A model generated the notes under the pieces. It was not told the origin of the DNA, ran no database searches, and saw only the letters and a program-made list of their open reading frames with translations. Of a stretch of DNA of 64,000 bases, positions 37,672 to 50,364 are shown one piece after another. Made by a program: the position numbers and the translations under genes. Each line of letters starts with the position of its first letter. Position 1 is the first letter of the stretch. Source of the stretch: Nyssa sinensis (lineage: Eukaryota; Streptophyta; Magnoliopsida; Cornales; Nyssaceae); the NCBI GenBank assembly GCA_008638375.1, contig CM018038.1, forward strand, positions 14,096,515 through 14,160,514, in the 5' to 3' direction.

Positions 37672-39271
37672 TATCTTATATAAAATACATTTATTTCATC
37701 GTGCATAATTAAAATATATCATGCCTAACTCGAACATATAATAAGAGAAATAACTTTTAATTAGAGAAGTTTCTTAATTATCATAATACTTTTAGAGTTC
37801 AAAAATACATATTTTAATATATAATCTTTTTATTAATTAATATAGACTAATATTTTTTGTCTGACATTTTTTTATTAAAATTTATATTTTAAATGATGAG
37901 ATATTACATTATTAATTGTATTTTACAGTCTCTTTAAATTATACATTTTTATTTTTATATATATATAATTTTAAATATTCTAAAATTAATTAATTTTAGA
38001 ATTGTTGTTCAGTTCGATCTTTACTCATTATTTTTTTTTATCTCTCATTTAAAATTTCAATTCATCCTTCAAGATTTTGGTCAATCCAATCTTTATTCAT
38101 CTTTTTTTTTTTTTTTTTTTCATTCCAAAATTTTAGATCAACTCAAAAACTCTCCTCTAATAATTTTTCTGGTTCCGGCGTTGATACTTTAAATAAATTA
38201 TTAATAGTTTAATAATAATCTATTATCGCGTAACTTGAAATATAAAAAATAATTCAAAAAATTGAGAAATTAAATTTTAATCTTGAGCAATAATGGAACA
38301 ACTTATACATAGCTGCAAAGTGAATAGTTAACTTCCATTGAATCATCTAAGTAATATTTAATTTATTATCATTTAGAATAAAACTGTGCAAAAAATAGAT
38401 TTTCTTTTTTTATATATATATTGAGGGCAGGCAGAGGTGGGCAATGGGCATGAGATGGACAATAAATTTAGTTCTGATTGAGCATCTCATCACACAATAA
38501 GACATAGAAATTAGTTATTGAAAAGATCCTGAAAATAAGATTAGGTAAAGTAGTTTATCCCAAAAAACAATTAAAGACTAATAACAAGATCATTGACGTA
38601 TCAAGAGAAAAACTCAGTAATCTAAGACCATCATCATCTAAACTAGCCGATTAAGGATTGCATATCCCATATGTGGGAAGTGTAGTACTAGGCATTTTAT
38701 AGTTTTTTTTTTTTTTTTTTTTATAATGAGATTTAAATTATTATTTTTAAATTATGACTTTTAATATCATTAAATGGAATAGTAGTGACTTCATCAAACA
38801 ACATTATTAAATCACACTATTTTATTTTTATATTTTACGAGTTTTATTTCTTAACTAATTAATTACAATATTAATTTAACAATATACATATTTAAAAATA
38901 ATCTCTAAATTCTTATTCTTTATAATGTAAACAGTAATGCCTGAGAATATTGAATAACTGAGTACTTTAAAGTTTAATGGTGTGAAATCAAAGACTTTCG
39001 TCTGCTGGAGTCATGAGTGAAGCATTAATTTTTTGGTTTTTCTAAATTTTAAGAATCCGTTCTTGAAAATTTTAGACGCGTTTGACATGTGGCCCATCGA
39101 TGCGCAGCCGGCAGGACAACGTGTCTGCGGAATACACCAAAGGGCTGCTTCGGGCAGGCCAAGTCTCATGAGCGTTGGTTTGCTTTCTAAATTTGCCCCT
39201 GGCTTCGAGTTAATTACGATAAAACCAGCCCCCAATTTTTCCGCTATCCCTAATTTATTTTTTCATGAATC
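37672..39271. other. Unassigned AT-rich DNA
   Basis: No gene or element is recognised. A less AT-rich stretch at about 39060-39230 holds short open frames on both strands without family features. Confidence 0.4.
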
Positions 39272-39662
39272 CATGGACGAGGCCACATGGGGGCTCAATA
39301 TTTTGTTTTGTGAATTTTTTTATGATTTTTTTAAATATGCTCCTTTAATTTAAAATTTTGCTCCCCTTAGATTTAATTTTTTTTACACTTTCACTCTTAT
39401 CTTAAGTTTAATTTGACTCTTAAAGAAAATTTTAATCAATTTTTTATATACCTTAAAGATTTTTGAGTGTTATTTTTTATCCAATTTTTTATGTAATTTA
39501 TAAATTTCTTGTATTAATAAATTTAGTTATTTTTTTAAAATATTATCTACTAATATTAATTTTTTTTTTTATAGTTCTTTAATTTTTTTTAAGTTTATGA
39601 TAAAGTACTAATTTTTTTTTTTATTTTTTTTGTCTCTCCTCGCATGAATTTCTGGCTTTCTC
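39272..39662 (+). mobile_element. hAT-like MITE, copy 1
   Basis: 391-bp non-coding element starting CATGGACGAGGCCACATGG. It is flanked by the 8-bp direct repeat CATGAATC at 39264-39271 and 39663-39670. It is homologous along its length to 44838-45255, which has the same start and also an 8-bp target duplication. An 8-bp duplication suggests the hAT superfamily. The terminal inverted repeat of this copy has decayed. Confidence 0.75.
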
Positions 39663-39846
39663 CATGAATCGGCCTATAATAATATTATAAAAAATTGAGA
39701 TTAATATTATGTTATTTGAATAAATCCAAAATATTTTAACTTTTCCAAAAACAAAGGGATAACATGTGATGGGTGAAATTTATAACTCAGATCAGTGTTT
39801 GTGTCCAGATTAAATTAATCGCAGGTCCAAGAAAAATGGAAAGCTG

Positions 39847-40028
39847 AAAAGGCTGCACATTCGTTTGTCACGGTGTCAGAATCGCCTTGTGCGAGAATCT
39901 AGTGGGTACAATTATGGATATATGAAAATCCTAGTTATGATCCGATCCCCGACAGACTACACCTAACCTTCCAGTATAGATAACAAAGTCAATGAAATTA
40001 GGAGTCGGACCAGATCAAGATGTATTAT
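39847..40028 (+). repeat. Dispersed repeat, copy 2
   Basis: Starts AAAAGGCTGCACATTCGTTT and ends AGATCAAGATGTATTA; direct-orientation partner of 37482-37671, about 2.4 kb apart. Confidence 0.75.
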
Positions 40029-41496
40029 TTACTGTAAAATAAATTAATACATGTGTAATGTTAATCTTATTTTTATATTTTATCAAGAGTATTTATTTTT
40101 ATGAGTTGATAGTGTTATATTAATTGAATATCACATAATGTCACATTATGATGTGATATTCAGTCAATACAATATTGCTAACTCATGAAGATAAATATTT
40201 TTGATAGAATTTTTAAGTAAACTTAGTATTATTATTAATATATTATACAGTTATAACTGGGACTTGAAACGCAAGAGGGTGGCCCTGTAAAATATGAAAT
40301 TAGAATGGAGTTCCTCTAAAGTCTAGAGAGTATAGAAATCAGTTCTCAATAATTGTACAAAAAATATACTCTCAGGCCCAGGCCCAACCCGCTGACCCAT
40401 TAAGAAAAATGAAAGACTAAGGCCCCATTTGAATGGGGTTAACTGTGTCTAGAGTTTGGTCTCCAAAATGCAAAAGGCATTGAGCTTTTCTGATTTTGGC
40501 TACAATTATTGAAATGTCTGGGCTTAGGCTGACTCCATTCCTGATTGAATGACTATTCTAACATGGTACTGAAGTTTTGATTATAAAAAGTTTTAAGTTC
40601 AAGTCTCAGTTTCTCTGTTTGTCCGATTGATGCAAATTTGTATGATCTAATAATATATACTTGAAAACATAGTAACTGAATGCATGTAGACGGTATCTTC
40701 ATTTTTCTAAGAAATCATATATTCATTTCTAAATATAACAATAGAGTTAAAAAAAAAAAAAAAGTTAATAGCTAATGAGATGAGGATCCTTTTTAATATA
40801 TATTTTTCAATTTCCTTGGATCAGACCATAATGCATGTTGAATAATGGATGATGTAAAGTGCATGAATAACTTTAATGGGTTCCACACCACCTTACCTGG
40901 GGATTAAAAATGTAAGTAATGATAAAGGCAGCCCCAATTACGACTCCTCTTGTAATTTGTGTTCAAGATTAAATATAATCATCACATTTAAAGCGTGCAA
41001 CAACTCACAAATTTTTATCCCTTGGCTTTTCCACATTTAAGGCGTGCAACAAACCACTATATTTATACATATATATATATATATATATATTTTTTTTTCC
41101 CTTCAGCTTTTCCACGAGTATACTCTCGGGATTTTTTAATTTTTGGGTGCAATGATCCCGGAATGATTTTGTCAGCTGCAAAAAATAAAAAAATTCATTG
41201 ATCATGCTCTTGGTTTAATGAATGAATAACATGTAAAGACCACTTCGATACAATCCCCTCATGTGTAATATGAAAAAATTTCATACTCTGTTTAATTAAT
41301 TTTAAATATATGATATAAATAATGTTACGTTTATACTTAAATTTTAAATATCGATCTAATGACAGAAATTAATTTAAATAAGTATGAAATTCTTGACCTT
41401 ACTTTACCATTGGACAACAAAAAATTACTCATGAATAGAAAATGATTAAAAAAAAGGTACGATAAACATAGGTACTTTTGAGTAGGTCTAGCACAC
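40029..41496. other. Unassigned AT-rich DNA
   Basis: AT microsatellite at about 41068-41090. CACATTTAA(A/G)GCGTGCAAC is repeated at about 40984 and 41032. No gene is recognised. Confidence 0.4.
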
Positions 41497-42257
41497 CTAA
41501 GGATGCAAAAAAAGCTCACAAATCGAGTCGGGCTTGATTGAGAGGCGGGTCAGGCCGAATTACTACAAGCTTTTGCCAAATTAGAGAGCTGGCCAAGTCA
41601 AGAGAATAAGGCATTAGCCTGGTTTTAGGCCCTAATTCTTAATAAGGGCTTAGCAAGCCAAAAAAAATTATTATTATGAAATTGTAATTAAGTTACATAT
41701 AATTATATCAATAAATAATTAACAAATAAAATTTTAATGTATAATAAATTAAAAAGTTATAAAATTTAAAATTGATGAATGAAGTTTTTTGGTTGTTGTA
41801 CTATTGACAAATGATTTAATACTTTGAATGGAAAACACAAAAACAAGTATTTGATCTATAGAAGAAGCTAATATTCTTTAATATTTACATGTATGGTAAT
41901 GGTGTGAAGTTTGAATTGAGATGTAAATACTGAAAATGTGAAGTGAAAGGTAAAGAAATTAAAAGAATATTGATTTGTCAAGTTGAAAGCAAATCAAATA
42001 ATAATAAATAATGGGAATTATTTGAATTAATTGGAAACTAGTGAATAATTATTTTATGCTTTAAAGGATTGAGTTTATGATTTTTTTAGTGTTCGGGCTT
42101 GTGTGAAACGGGTTTCGGACCAAGGCTCAACCCAAAAAATCAAGCTTGAGTATGAAATAGAGGTACCTTGTCCTAGAGCCGGGCCGGGCTAAGCCAGCAC
42201 AAAAATCAGGCCGGATGAGTCGGGCCACAGGCCTTCTGGTCATTTTTGCACCCTTGC
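41497..42257. mobile_element. Candidate non-autonomous hAT-like element
   Basis: The left end reads AAGGATGCAAAAA. The right end read inward on the opposite strand is AAGGGTGCAAAAA, a 13-bp terminal inverted repeat with one mismatch. Subterminal GC-rich blocks (GAGTCGGGCTTG on the left, GAGTCGGGCC and GCCGGGCCGGGC on the right) flank an AT-rich centre, a layout common in plant elements that begin with a GGGTGCAAA-type terminus. The flanks suggest a degenerate 8-bp duplication (GCACACCT / GTACACCA). Confidence 0.5.
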
Positions 42258-42831
42258 GTACACCACGTGTTAATATACCTTTCTAATAACACTCTGTCAT
42301 ATATATTATGTCTCATTAAAAAATAAGTCATACTATATATAATAAAATAATATTAAATAAATACATTACCACCTCATTGTACCGGACACATTCAAAATTT
42401 TTTCCACCAAACGAGCTTTCATTGATCACAAGCCCTTTATGAATTTAGAGAATCCTTCTCCTCAAATACCAAAACAAGAAAATGATTTGACCATCCAATC
42501 CAAATCTCAAATTGAACCCACAAACCAAAATATCAGCCAGGATATACTACAAACTGTGGGGTTGTTGAGAACTCATGTGAAGAGCAGTAGAAGTGGGAGA
42601 CATATCCCATGATATCAGGAGAAAAAGTGTTGGGTAGGAATAAGCTTTGAAAGATTTAAAAGTACACCCAAAAAAAATAATATAACGAAACAAGAAATTA
42701 GTAAAAACGTTTACTTTCTTTAGTCAACAATAGAAAACAATTGAAAATTAATAACATTATAACGAGATTTTTCTTTCAGATATGCCCTGGATTGAATAAA
42801 ATCACTTGTAAACTGCATTATACTGAGATTT
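42258..42831. other. 3' flank of gene C
   Basis: Sequence downstream of gene C's stop codon at 42832; presumably includes the 3' UTR. No other feature is recognised. Confidence 0.45.
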
Positions 42832-45800
42832 TTAGTTTGAAACAGCCTGATTGGCCATACGAACACGGGCTTTCTGTACCTGTAAACAATATTCCAACCA
42901 TCAGAGACTGCCAATTACTTCGGGAACAAGTTTGGATAGAATTCCAAATACAACTTTTACCTCTTTTTCCCAATCACATCTGATTGTGATGATCGCTAAT
43001 ATTAATGTTTGCACCACAGTCCCGCTGATCATTCCAGCCCAAATACCCTGAAAAATATATTGATACAATGAATATTAAAATCAAGAATGCAATTTTGAAG
43101 TAATGCTTGAACTTAGGCCTCAGAATTCAAAAATAATGGTTCAATAAGATTTTTTCTGCATGATCTTTTGCTAATTGGTTGTCACATTAGCAGGTGTACT
43201 ACATGTTTCACTACAATGGTAGAATTGTGAATTGAAGCAGCTTCAATGAAGTTGGATATCAATCTTGTGCATTGAAATGCTCAAGAGTGCTTGGAACAAT
43301 GTAAAATATACATACCTTAATGCCAAAATTAAGAAGCCATCCCAAGAAAACCCCAACAGGGACTCCGATAATATAGTAGCTAGCTATATTAATAAATGCC
43401 ACTGATGCTTGCCAACCAGATCCAAGGGCTACCCCTGAAGAATAATACGAGGGCAGATAACGATGTTATAAGATTTCCATTTCCACTGCAAAATTTGGCT
43501 ATTTTGTAGTTCTCTCACCTGAAAGAACTGGTTGAATACAATTGAGGAGAATGGTAAATGCCAGCAAGACTGATAGTTCTTTGACCATTGCAATAACAGA
43601 AGTGCTTGAAGTAAAAATCATTGCAAACTTGTCAGGGATAGCTATGATCATTGATGCAAAGAAAATGCCCACCACTAGGGAGGTCAATACTGACACTCTG
43701 GTAGCGAACTTGGCGCCTTCTGCATTGCCTGCTCCAAGCTCATTTGATACACGTACGCTGCACTCACAGAACATTCAATGGTAAAGAAATTGTTCAGTTT
43801 TTCCCAGAAACATAGCCACAGAAGATAACGATGAAGAAAACTGTGTTGTAGCTTGGTTTATAAGTTATATTTACATGAACAACAAAGAAATCAAGAAAAT
43901 CCAAATTATATGCAACCAATGAATAAAATATCGATAAAAAGAATATATCCTAATTCCAAAAATATGGATATATTGGATATATCGCAACTACGTATTTAAA
44001 AACAAGTGATGAATATTAATATCAAACCATGGAAATTTTAAATAATTTTTTTTAAAGTATTAATTAAGATGCTAATGCATCATTTTGTGTCAATATTTTG
44101 CAAATAAAATATATATTTGACAAAGTATATGATATGTAAGGTAAAAAAAGTGCCCTCTGACAAGAATTTAAAGAACATTAATAAATATAATTTACGTAAA
44201 ATTAAACTATATTAACATAAATAAGGGTCAAATATGCATACATATCAAATAAAGTTTAAATATAACAATTTATTACATTAACAATATAATACAACCAATA
44301 CTTTAATTAGTACGGTGTTTTTTGCTTTCTAAAATTTAACTATTATATTGCAACTTCGAAGGATAGGAACCATTCTAGAGTGAGAAGCTCCAACATATCT
44401 CTATAAACACCCTTGTCCTCGACTAATACCCAACCCCCCACCCTGCCACCCACCATTCCTCTACCACCCACCACAACCAAACCTCAACCTCAACAGAGCA
44501 AGAACCCATCCTTAACTCGACCTCAAGATAGCTCCCAGAAAACTAAGGCTGTCTTATGCCCTCATATATGTAGAGGTTGAAATCTCATCCACCTTACCCT
44601 AAATCCATAACAATTGAAGACATAAATGGAGCCACTTTTGAACAAATTTGAGTATCAGTGGCTTCCTTTTGAACAAATTTGAGTATCAGTGACACCAGTA
44701 CCCCAACTGACACAACCAATGCTACTTCTACACATGGCAGTACCTTACCAACCTCAACTTTTTCAAAATTTAAGCATCCCGCCCTCAACCCTCCAACCAA
44801 CCCCCATGAACTAGTAACAGGCATGGACCAGTCCAACCATGGACGAGGCCACATGGGGCCTGGGGGCAATTGCCCCCTCTCAATTTTTTGTTTTGTGAAT
44901 TTTTTTTATATTTTTCTAATTTTTTTTAAATATACTCCCTTAATTTAAAATTTTGCCCCTCCTAGGTTTAATTTTTTTACACTTTACCCTTATCTTAATT
45001 TTAATTTGACTCTTAAATAGGGCTTTTATCAATTTTTTTATATACCCTAAAGATTTTGAGTGTTTTTTTCTATGAGCGGACTTTTATGTAATTTATAAGT
45101 TTTTTGTATTAATAAATTTAGTTATTTTTCGAAAACATTATCAACCAATATTAACTTTTAATAGTTCTTTAATTTTTAAAATTTATGATCGAACATTAAG
45201 CAAAAATTTTGCCAACCCCCCCCCCCCCCAACATGAATTCCTGGCCTCGTCCCTTAGTCCAACCATCCTAATCCACTTACTGTTCCATCTCCTAACCAGA
45301 TATCCCCCTTCCCTCGAAACAGGACCACCCCAAATCTTCTTCCCAACCCACCAAACAACAACGTCTCCCCCCCCCCCCCCCACCCCCAGGAAAAAACAAA
45401 AAAAACCTTGGAGCCAATAGAGTCAAAAGCAATGGATTGGCCCTCACGTACATAGCACCACCATCCTAATCAAATCCTAACAGAATAGTGGTTGAACTAC
45501 AAGAAGTGGAAGACGAATTTGGTAAATGGGGCAACACTTCGGTTGGTTATGTGCTGGGCTCCAAACTCACCTTCAAACAGATGTTGAACTTCATTTTTTA
45601 GACGATGGAAGGATCATGGTCAAGTGCTGCTACATATGGTAAAGACTGGAGTGTTCCTATTCGAATTTGACGCAGAGGAGAGCAAAATACAGGTGCTAGA
45701 AGATGGACCTTGGTCCTATGATAACAGTCCCCTCATATTAAAACCATGGTCCGTAGATTTAAACCTGGAGAAGGGGGGGGGGGGGGGGTCAGCATTGTTC

Positions 45801-48066
45801 CAATATGGATTCGTTTCCCAGCTTTAAAACTTCATTTATGGTCATCCTCTGTTCTCAGCAAATTGGCCAGCACCGTTGGAGGATCCCTCTTCACTGAAAA
45901 ACTAACAGCCACCAAACTAAGGCTGTCTTACGCCCACATATATGTAGAGGTTGAAATCTCATCCACCTTACCCTAAATCCATAACAATTGAAGACATAAA
46001 TGGAGCCACTTTTGAAGAAATTTGAGTATCAGTGGCTTCCTTTTGCTTGCACACATTGTAAAACATATGGGCACAGCTCAACAAACTGCCCTCAACTCAA
46101 GAACCAACAACCTCAGCAGTGGATAAAAAAAGACAGGCACTGAACAAGCTCCACCAATAGAAATTGCTGCACCCATTGTTGATACATAACCAGCCAACAA
46201 TAAAGGTAAAAACATAGCCATTCCCAGACCAATTCGTAAACAACCTTTACTCCCATCTTCCTCTCTTGACAACCCTTTAGAGAAAGCCGAACCTTCAAAT
46301 TTTCCACCAAAAAGCAAATCCCTCAAATCCAAGCAACCACCGAATTTCACTAAACCCAATCCCTTTGATCTCCTAAGCCCACACACAGAAAATGAATGCC
46401 AGAGCAGCAATCTCCTTTAACTGCTAAAGAGGGTAACAGCAAGGCACAAAAGAAAAGCAAAACAAAGAAAAAAGAGAAAAACATCACTGACTCAAGGAAC
46501 ACAGGAGTCAGCCCCCCCTGTTTTCATGATCAAGATAGCTAGTTGGAACACTAGAGGACTCGATGATCCTCTAAAACAAAAAGAAGTGAAAAGGTATGTC
46601 CAAAAAAACAAAGTCTCTATTTTATGCTTATGTGAGACCAACATTAGATATGTTAGCCTAGAGGATATTGTAAGAAAATGCTTTCAATGGTGGAGTGTGG
46701 CTCACAACTGCCCCCACAATTGTTAGCTGGGATAACAAACTTGTCCATCTGGATGTGCTAAGCACTTCTGCACAGACTATCCAATGCCACATCCAAATCC
46801 CCACTACCACAATCCAATTTTTTGCTAATTTCATTTATGGCTCAAATGACCCAAATACTAGAAAAGAACTGTGGAGAGATCTAAGACAAACTACATCTAT
46901 TTGCTCAAACAGCCCCTGGATTCTCAAGGGAGACTTTAATACAGTAAAGTCAATTGAAGAAAAGAAAGGAGGCAGAAGGAATAGATAAAAATGTCGTGGC
47001 TGATTTCGTTAAGTGTGTTCAAGATATTCAAGTGGACAATATCAATGCTAGGGGTTACTGGTTTACTAGGAGCTACCTTAGAGAGGGCCCTGAAAATATC
47101 CTTAGCAAACTGGATAGAATAATGGTTAATGGAAAATGGCTCCAACTTATCCCAAATTCTGCAGCAAAGGAGAACCTTAACCAAATCCAAAAATAGCTCT
47201 ACCAAGACCCTACTAACACTACACTCCATGAAGCAGAGTAGAGTGCCAGAGTTCACCATGCAGGCCTTAGCCAAAGGAAGGAATCTTACCATAGGCAAGA
47301 GGCAAAAATTAGACGGCTGAGCTTAGGGAATAAGAACACATCCTTCTTCCACCATAAGGTCAATGGCCATAGATCCAAGAATAAAATTCTCAGCATCGCT
47401 GATAGTCGAGGCTAGGGGCTTGAAGACCCCCCAAGTTGTGAAAAAAGAAGCAATTAACTTTTTCAAGAAACTACTGGGGACTAAATGATCAAATAAAAGT
47501 GGCACTATCAAACTTAGAAATTGTATGGATTGCAGTTGAATGATTCTCAGAAGAACATATTGGGGCAACCAGTTACTGCAGATGAGATCAAAGGGCTATG
47601 TTTGACATTAATGGGGATAAAGCCCAAGGCCTTGATGGCTTCAATGCCACTTTCTTTAATAAAAAATTGGAATTTGTTTGGCCCAGATGTCATTGCAAGC
47701 ATAAACCATTGTTTTGAAACCAACTCCATCCTCCCACAGTTGAATGTCACGGCCTTAACTTTAATCCCCAAAACCAAAAACCCTTCCACCATGACAGACT
47801 ATCATCCCATTTCTTGTTGTACCACATTATATAAATGCATTGCACAAATCCTAGCACATGAATTAAAGCCAATCCTTCCCAGCCTTATAAGTCAAAACCA
47901 AGTTGCTTTCCTTTTAAGAGCTTTGCTAGTATTTGGAAAAAAAAAAATTACAGTCGCAATTTCCAATTCTCCTTACGGATAGGCCAATACTTCTGATACC
48001 GTGAAAAAATGTTCTCTCTCTTGATTTTGGTTTACAGTTACATAACTCATATATATAGATATATCT

Positions 48067-48097
<31 letters not shown>

Positions 48098-50284
48098 TAT
48101 ATACACATCAACTGTACAAACTTGATAAGGAATTCAAATACAGGAGATAAGGAATTCAAATATAGGACAAAATTATGAAAATCTAATCTTATCCATCTAT
48201 AGGTAGGATTTGGATAAACCAAGTCACATAATCATCTTCTGTTATCATTCAAATCTTATATTATCCATACTAGGCATAATCATCTTCTGTTATCATTCAA
48301 ATATGATCTTATCCAGATTGAGCATAATCTTTTATGTTATTATACCGTTACACCGTGGCATGGTCACCGCGACCGCGTAGTATCCGGCAACCAAATTTTT
48401 AATCCATGGTACAACTTGGTTGGAAAGACTAATAGTACTGCTCATATGACTTGAGTGGGTTAGTTTCTTATATCTAGATCTTTGAATACTCGTACATGAT
48501 TTGCTTTCTAGTGGATTAGATATCTTAGGCCATGATTTTTTTCACTTTGCATTTTCCACGTAAATTTAGTATCTTTCTGGTTGATTGCATTTTAATTTCC
48601 AAATTTGATTTAATTTGGTTACAATCAATCTAAGAACAATTAAGTAAATCAACAAATCATCTAGTTTACTATTTTAGATCAACGATTCCCTTACAATTCA
48701 GTTTAGATTGAAGAAATTAAGATTGGGTGATTTTGCGTGCTCTAACAGAAAACAAGTTCTAAATTTTCCCGCCTCAAAGAATAGATAAATTCAAGGATTT
48801 AGCAATTCACTAACAGATTAGGCATATCAAGAAGACAACTAGCACCAAAGAGCATATTTTTTTCTTTCTTCTTCTTCTTCTTGTTTTTTTTTTGCTTTTG
48901 TCTTGATTTCAGAAGCTAGGTATGTGAACTAATACAAAAAATTTATGAGGATCATTACTACAAAAGGATGCTCGTAAACTCTCCTTGACTTCTTGTTTCC
49001 CATAACATGCTTTGATGAAAATGCAAACATCTTGTCCCGCAACAAATGAACGAAAGAAGCCAAAAGGGGCATGCAGATGTGTTTCCCATTCATAAATACG
49101 ATCTCCCAACCATTTAGGGAATAATGAGAAGTTCATGAAAGGGGACATCATTATATACATACATAAATATATATATATATGCATACGTATAGCATTTTGA
49201 AGACAATATATCATAGAAAAAGGAGTATGATAGCAAAAAACAAACAATGTCAATTCATGGAATTATAAAAATTGATTCTACAGAATCTACACGGGCACTG
49301 ATGTGGACTTAATACAAATTCTTAGAAAAGAAACAGATTCATTTCGAGTTAGAGGTATCTAATTTCACAAAATATTCAAACATCTCCCCAACCAATAGAC
49401 ATATTTAATCAACCCAAGACCATTTTGATTGATCAAAAGGTACTTCTTCGAGAATTCAATATATCTCTGTAAACCAATGTACAATTGAAAGACAAATAGG
49501 TTTAATTTATCATTAAGCCAATTCTATTAATCTGTGCCTTAACTAATTTTTTGACATTTCAAAATTTTTACCTATTTAATTAGGATCTTTAGCAATCAGT
49601 CAATCAATGTGATCAGATAAATTAGCAACACGTGTGTATGGAAAGCCAATTTAAGTATCTCATGGCAAGAGGTCTCTAAATCATAATTACAGACATGGGT
49701 ACCTAGGAAAGAATGTCATATGAGCCTCGCAGAACATGCTTCAAGTGGAAGGACAATGTGGGGATGCATGGTGTTGTATGGGCCATAGGAAGGTTGAGCA
49801 GAGAAATGCTCCTTCCTTTCTGGAGATATGATGCTGCTTTTCAAAACTAATTGTTAGTGGACTCTAGAGAAATAAATTTCCTTTTTGAACCTCAAATTGG
49901 TTTTAGACTTTAAAGAGAGAGGATAGATAGAGTGAGACTTTCAAATATTAACATACCCAGATGCGGCAAGAAATCCAAGCAGAATCATGGATTCCCAACC
50001 ATAGATACCAATGCTGTCAAAAAACCAGAAGAAATTAAAAAGACCGAAAAAATAAAAAACAGAGTTGTTCTTCATAATGGAAATACAAATAAAAAATAAT
50101 TGAAAAAAAAAACCAAAAAACTAAAGGACAAGGAATCAACCAGATGGACAAGGCATTAACTGCAACTTCAGTGTTGTTCTTCATACTCCCTGACACTATT
50201 ATCAACACTCTATAGTAAAAATTCTCCAACCTAAAAGATTACAAAGAGGGAATAAAAATCGAATTTGACTATAAACGAACGAGA

Positions 50285-50364
<80 letters not shown>

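Larger units (their letters stand above)
44400..47925 (+). mobile_element. Degenerate L1-type LINE in intron 4 of gene C
   Basis: Plus strand, antisense to gene C. ORF1 remnant: Pro/Thr/Ser-rich region (44400-45400), then a DUF4283-like nucleic-acid-binding region (about 45410-46010; [16 protein letters not shown] and [14 protein letters not shown] segments across frames), then a zinc knuckle [14 protein letters not shown] (CX2CX4HX4C) at about 46039-46080. ORF2 remnant: endonuclease from [20 protein letters not shown] at 46526, LKGDFNTV at about 46930, the [12 protein letters not shown] end of the endonuclease at about 47105, and the RT N-terminus at 47521-47925 ([31 protein letters not shown]). 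The RT stops before the catalytic motifs. Frames are broken by many stops and indels. Unusually for a LINE, the 5' half is kept and the 3' half is missing, so the loss is secondary. The left edge is approximate. Confidence 0.82.
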
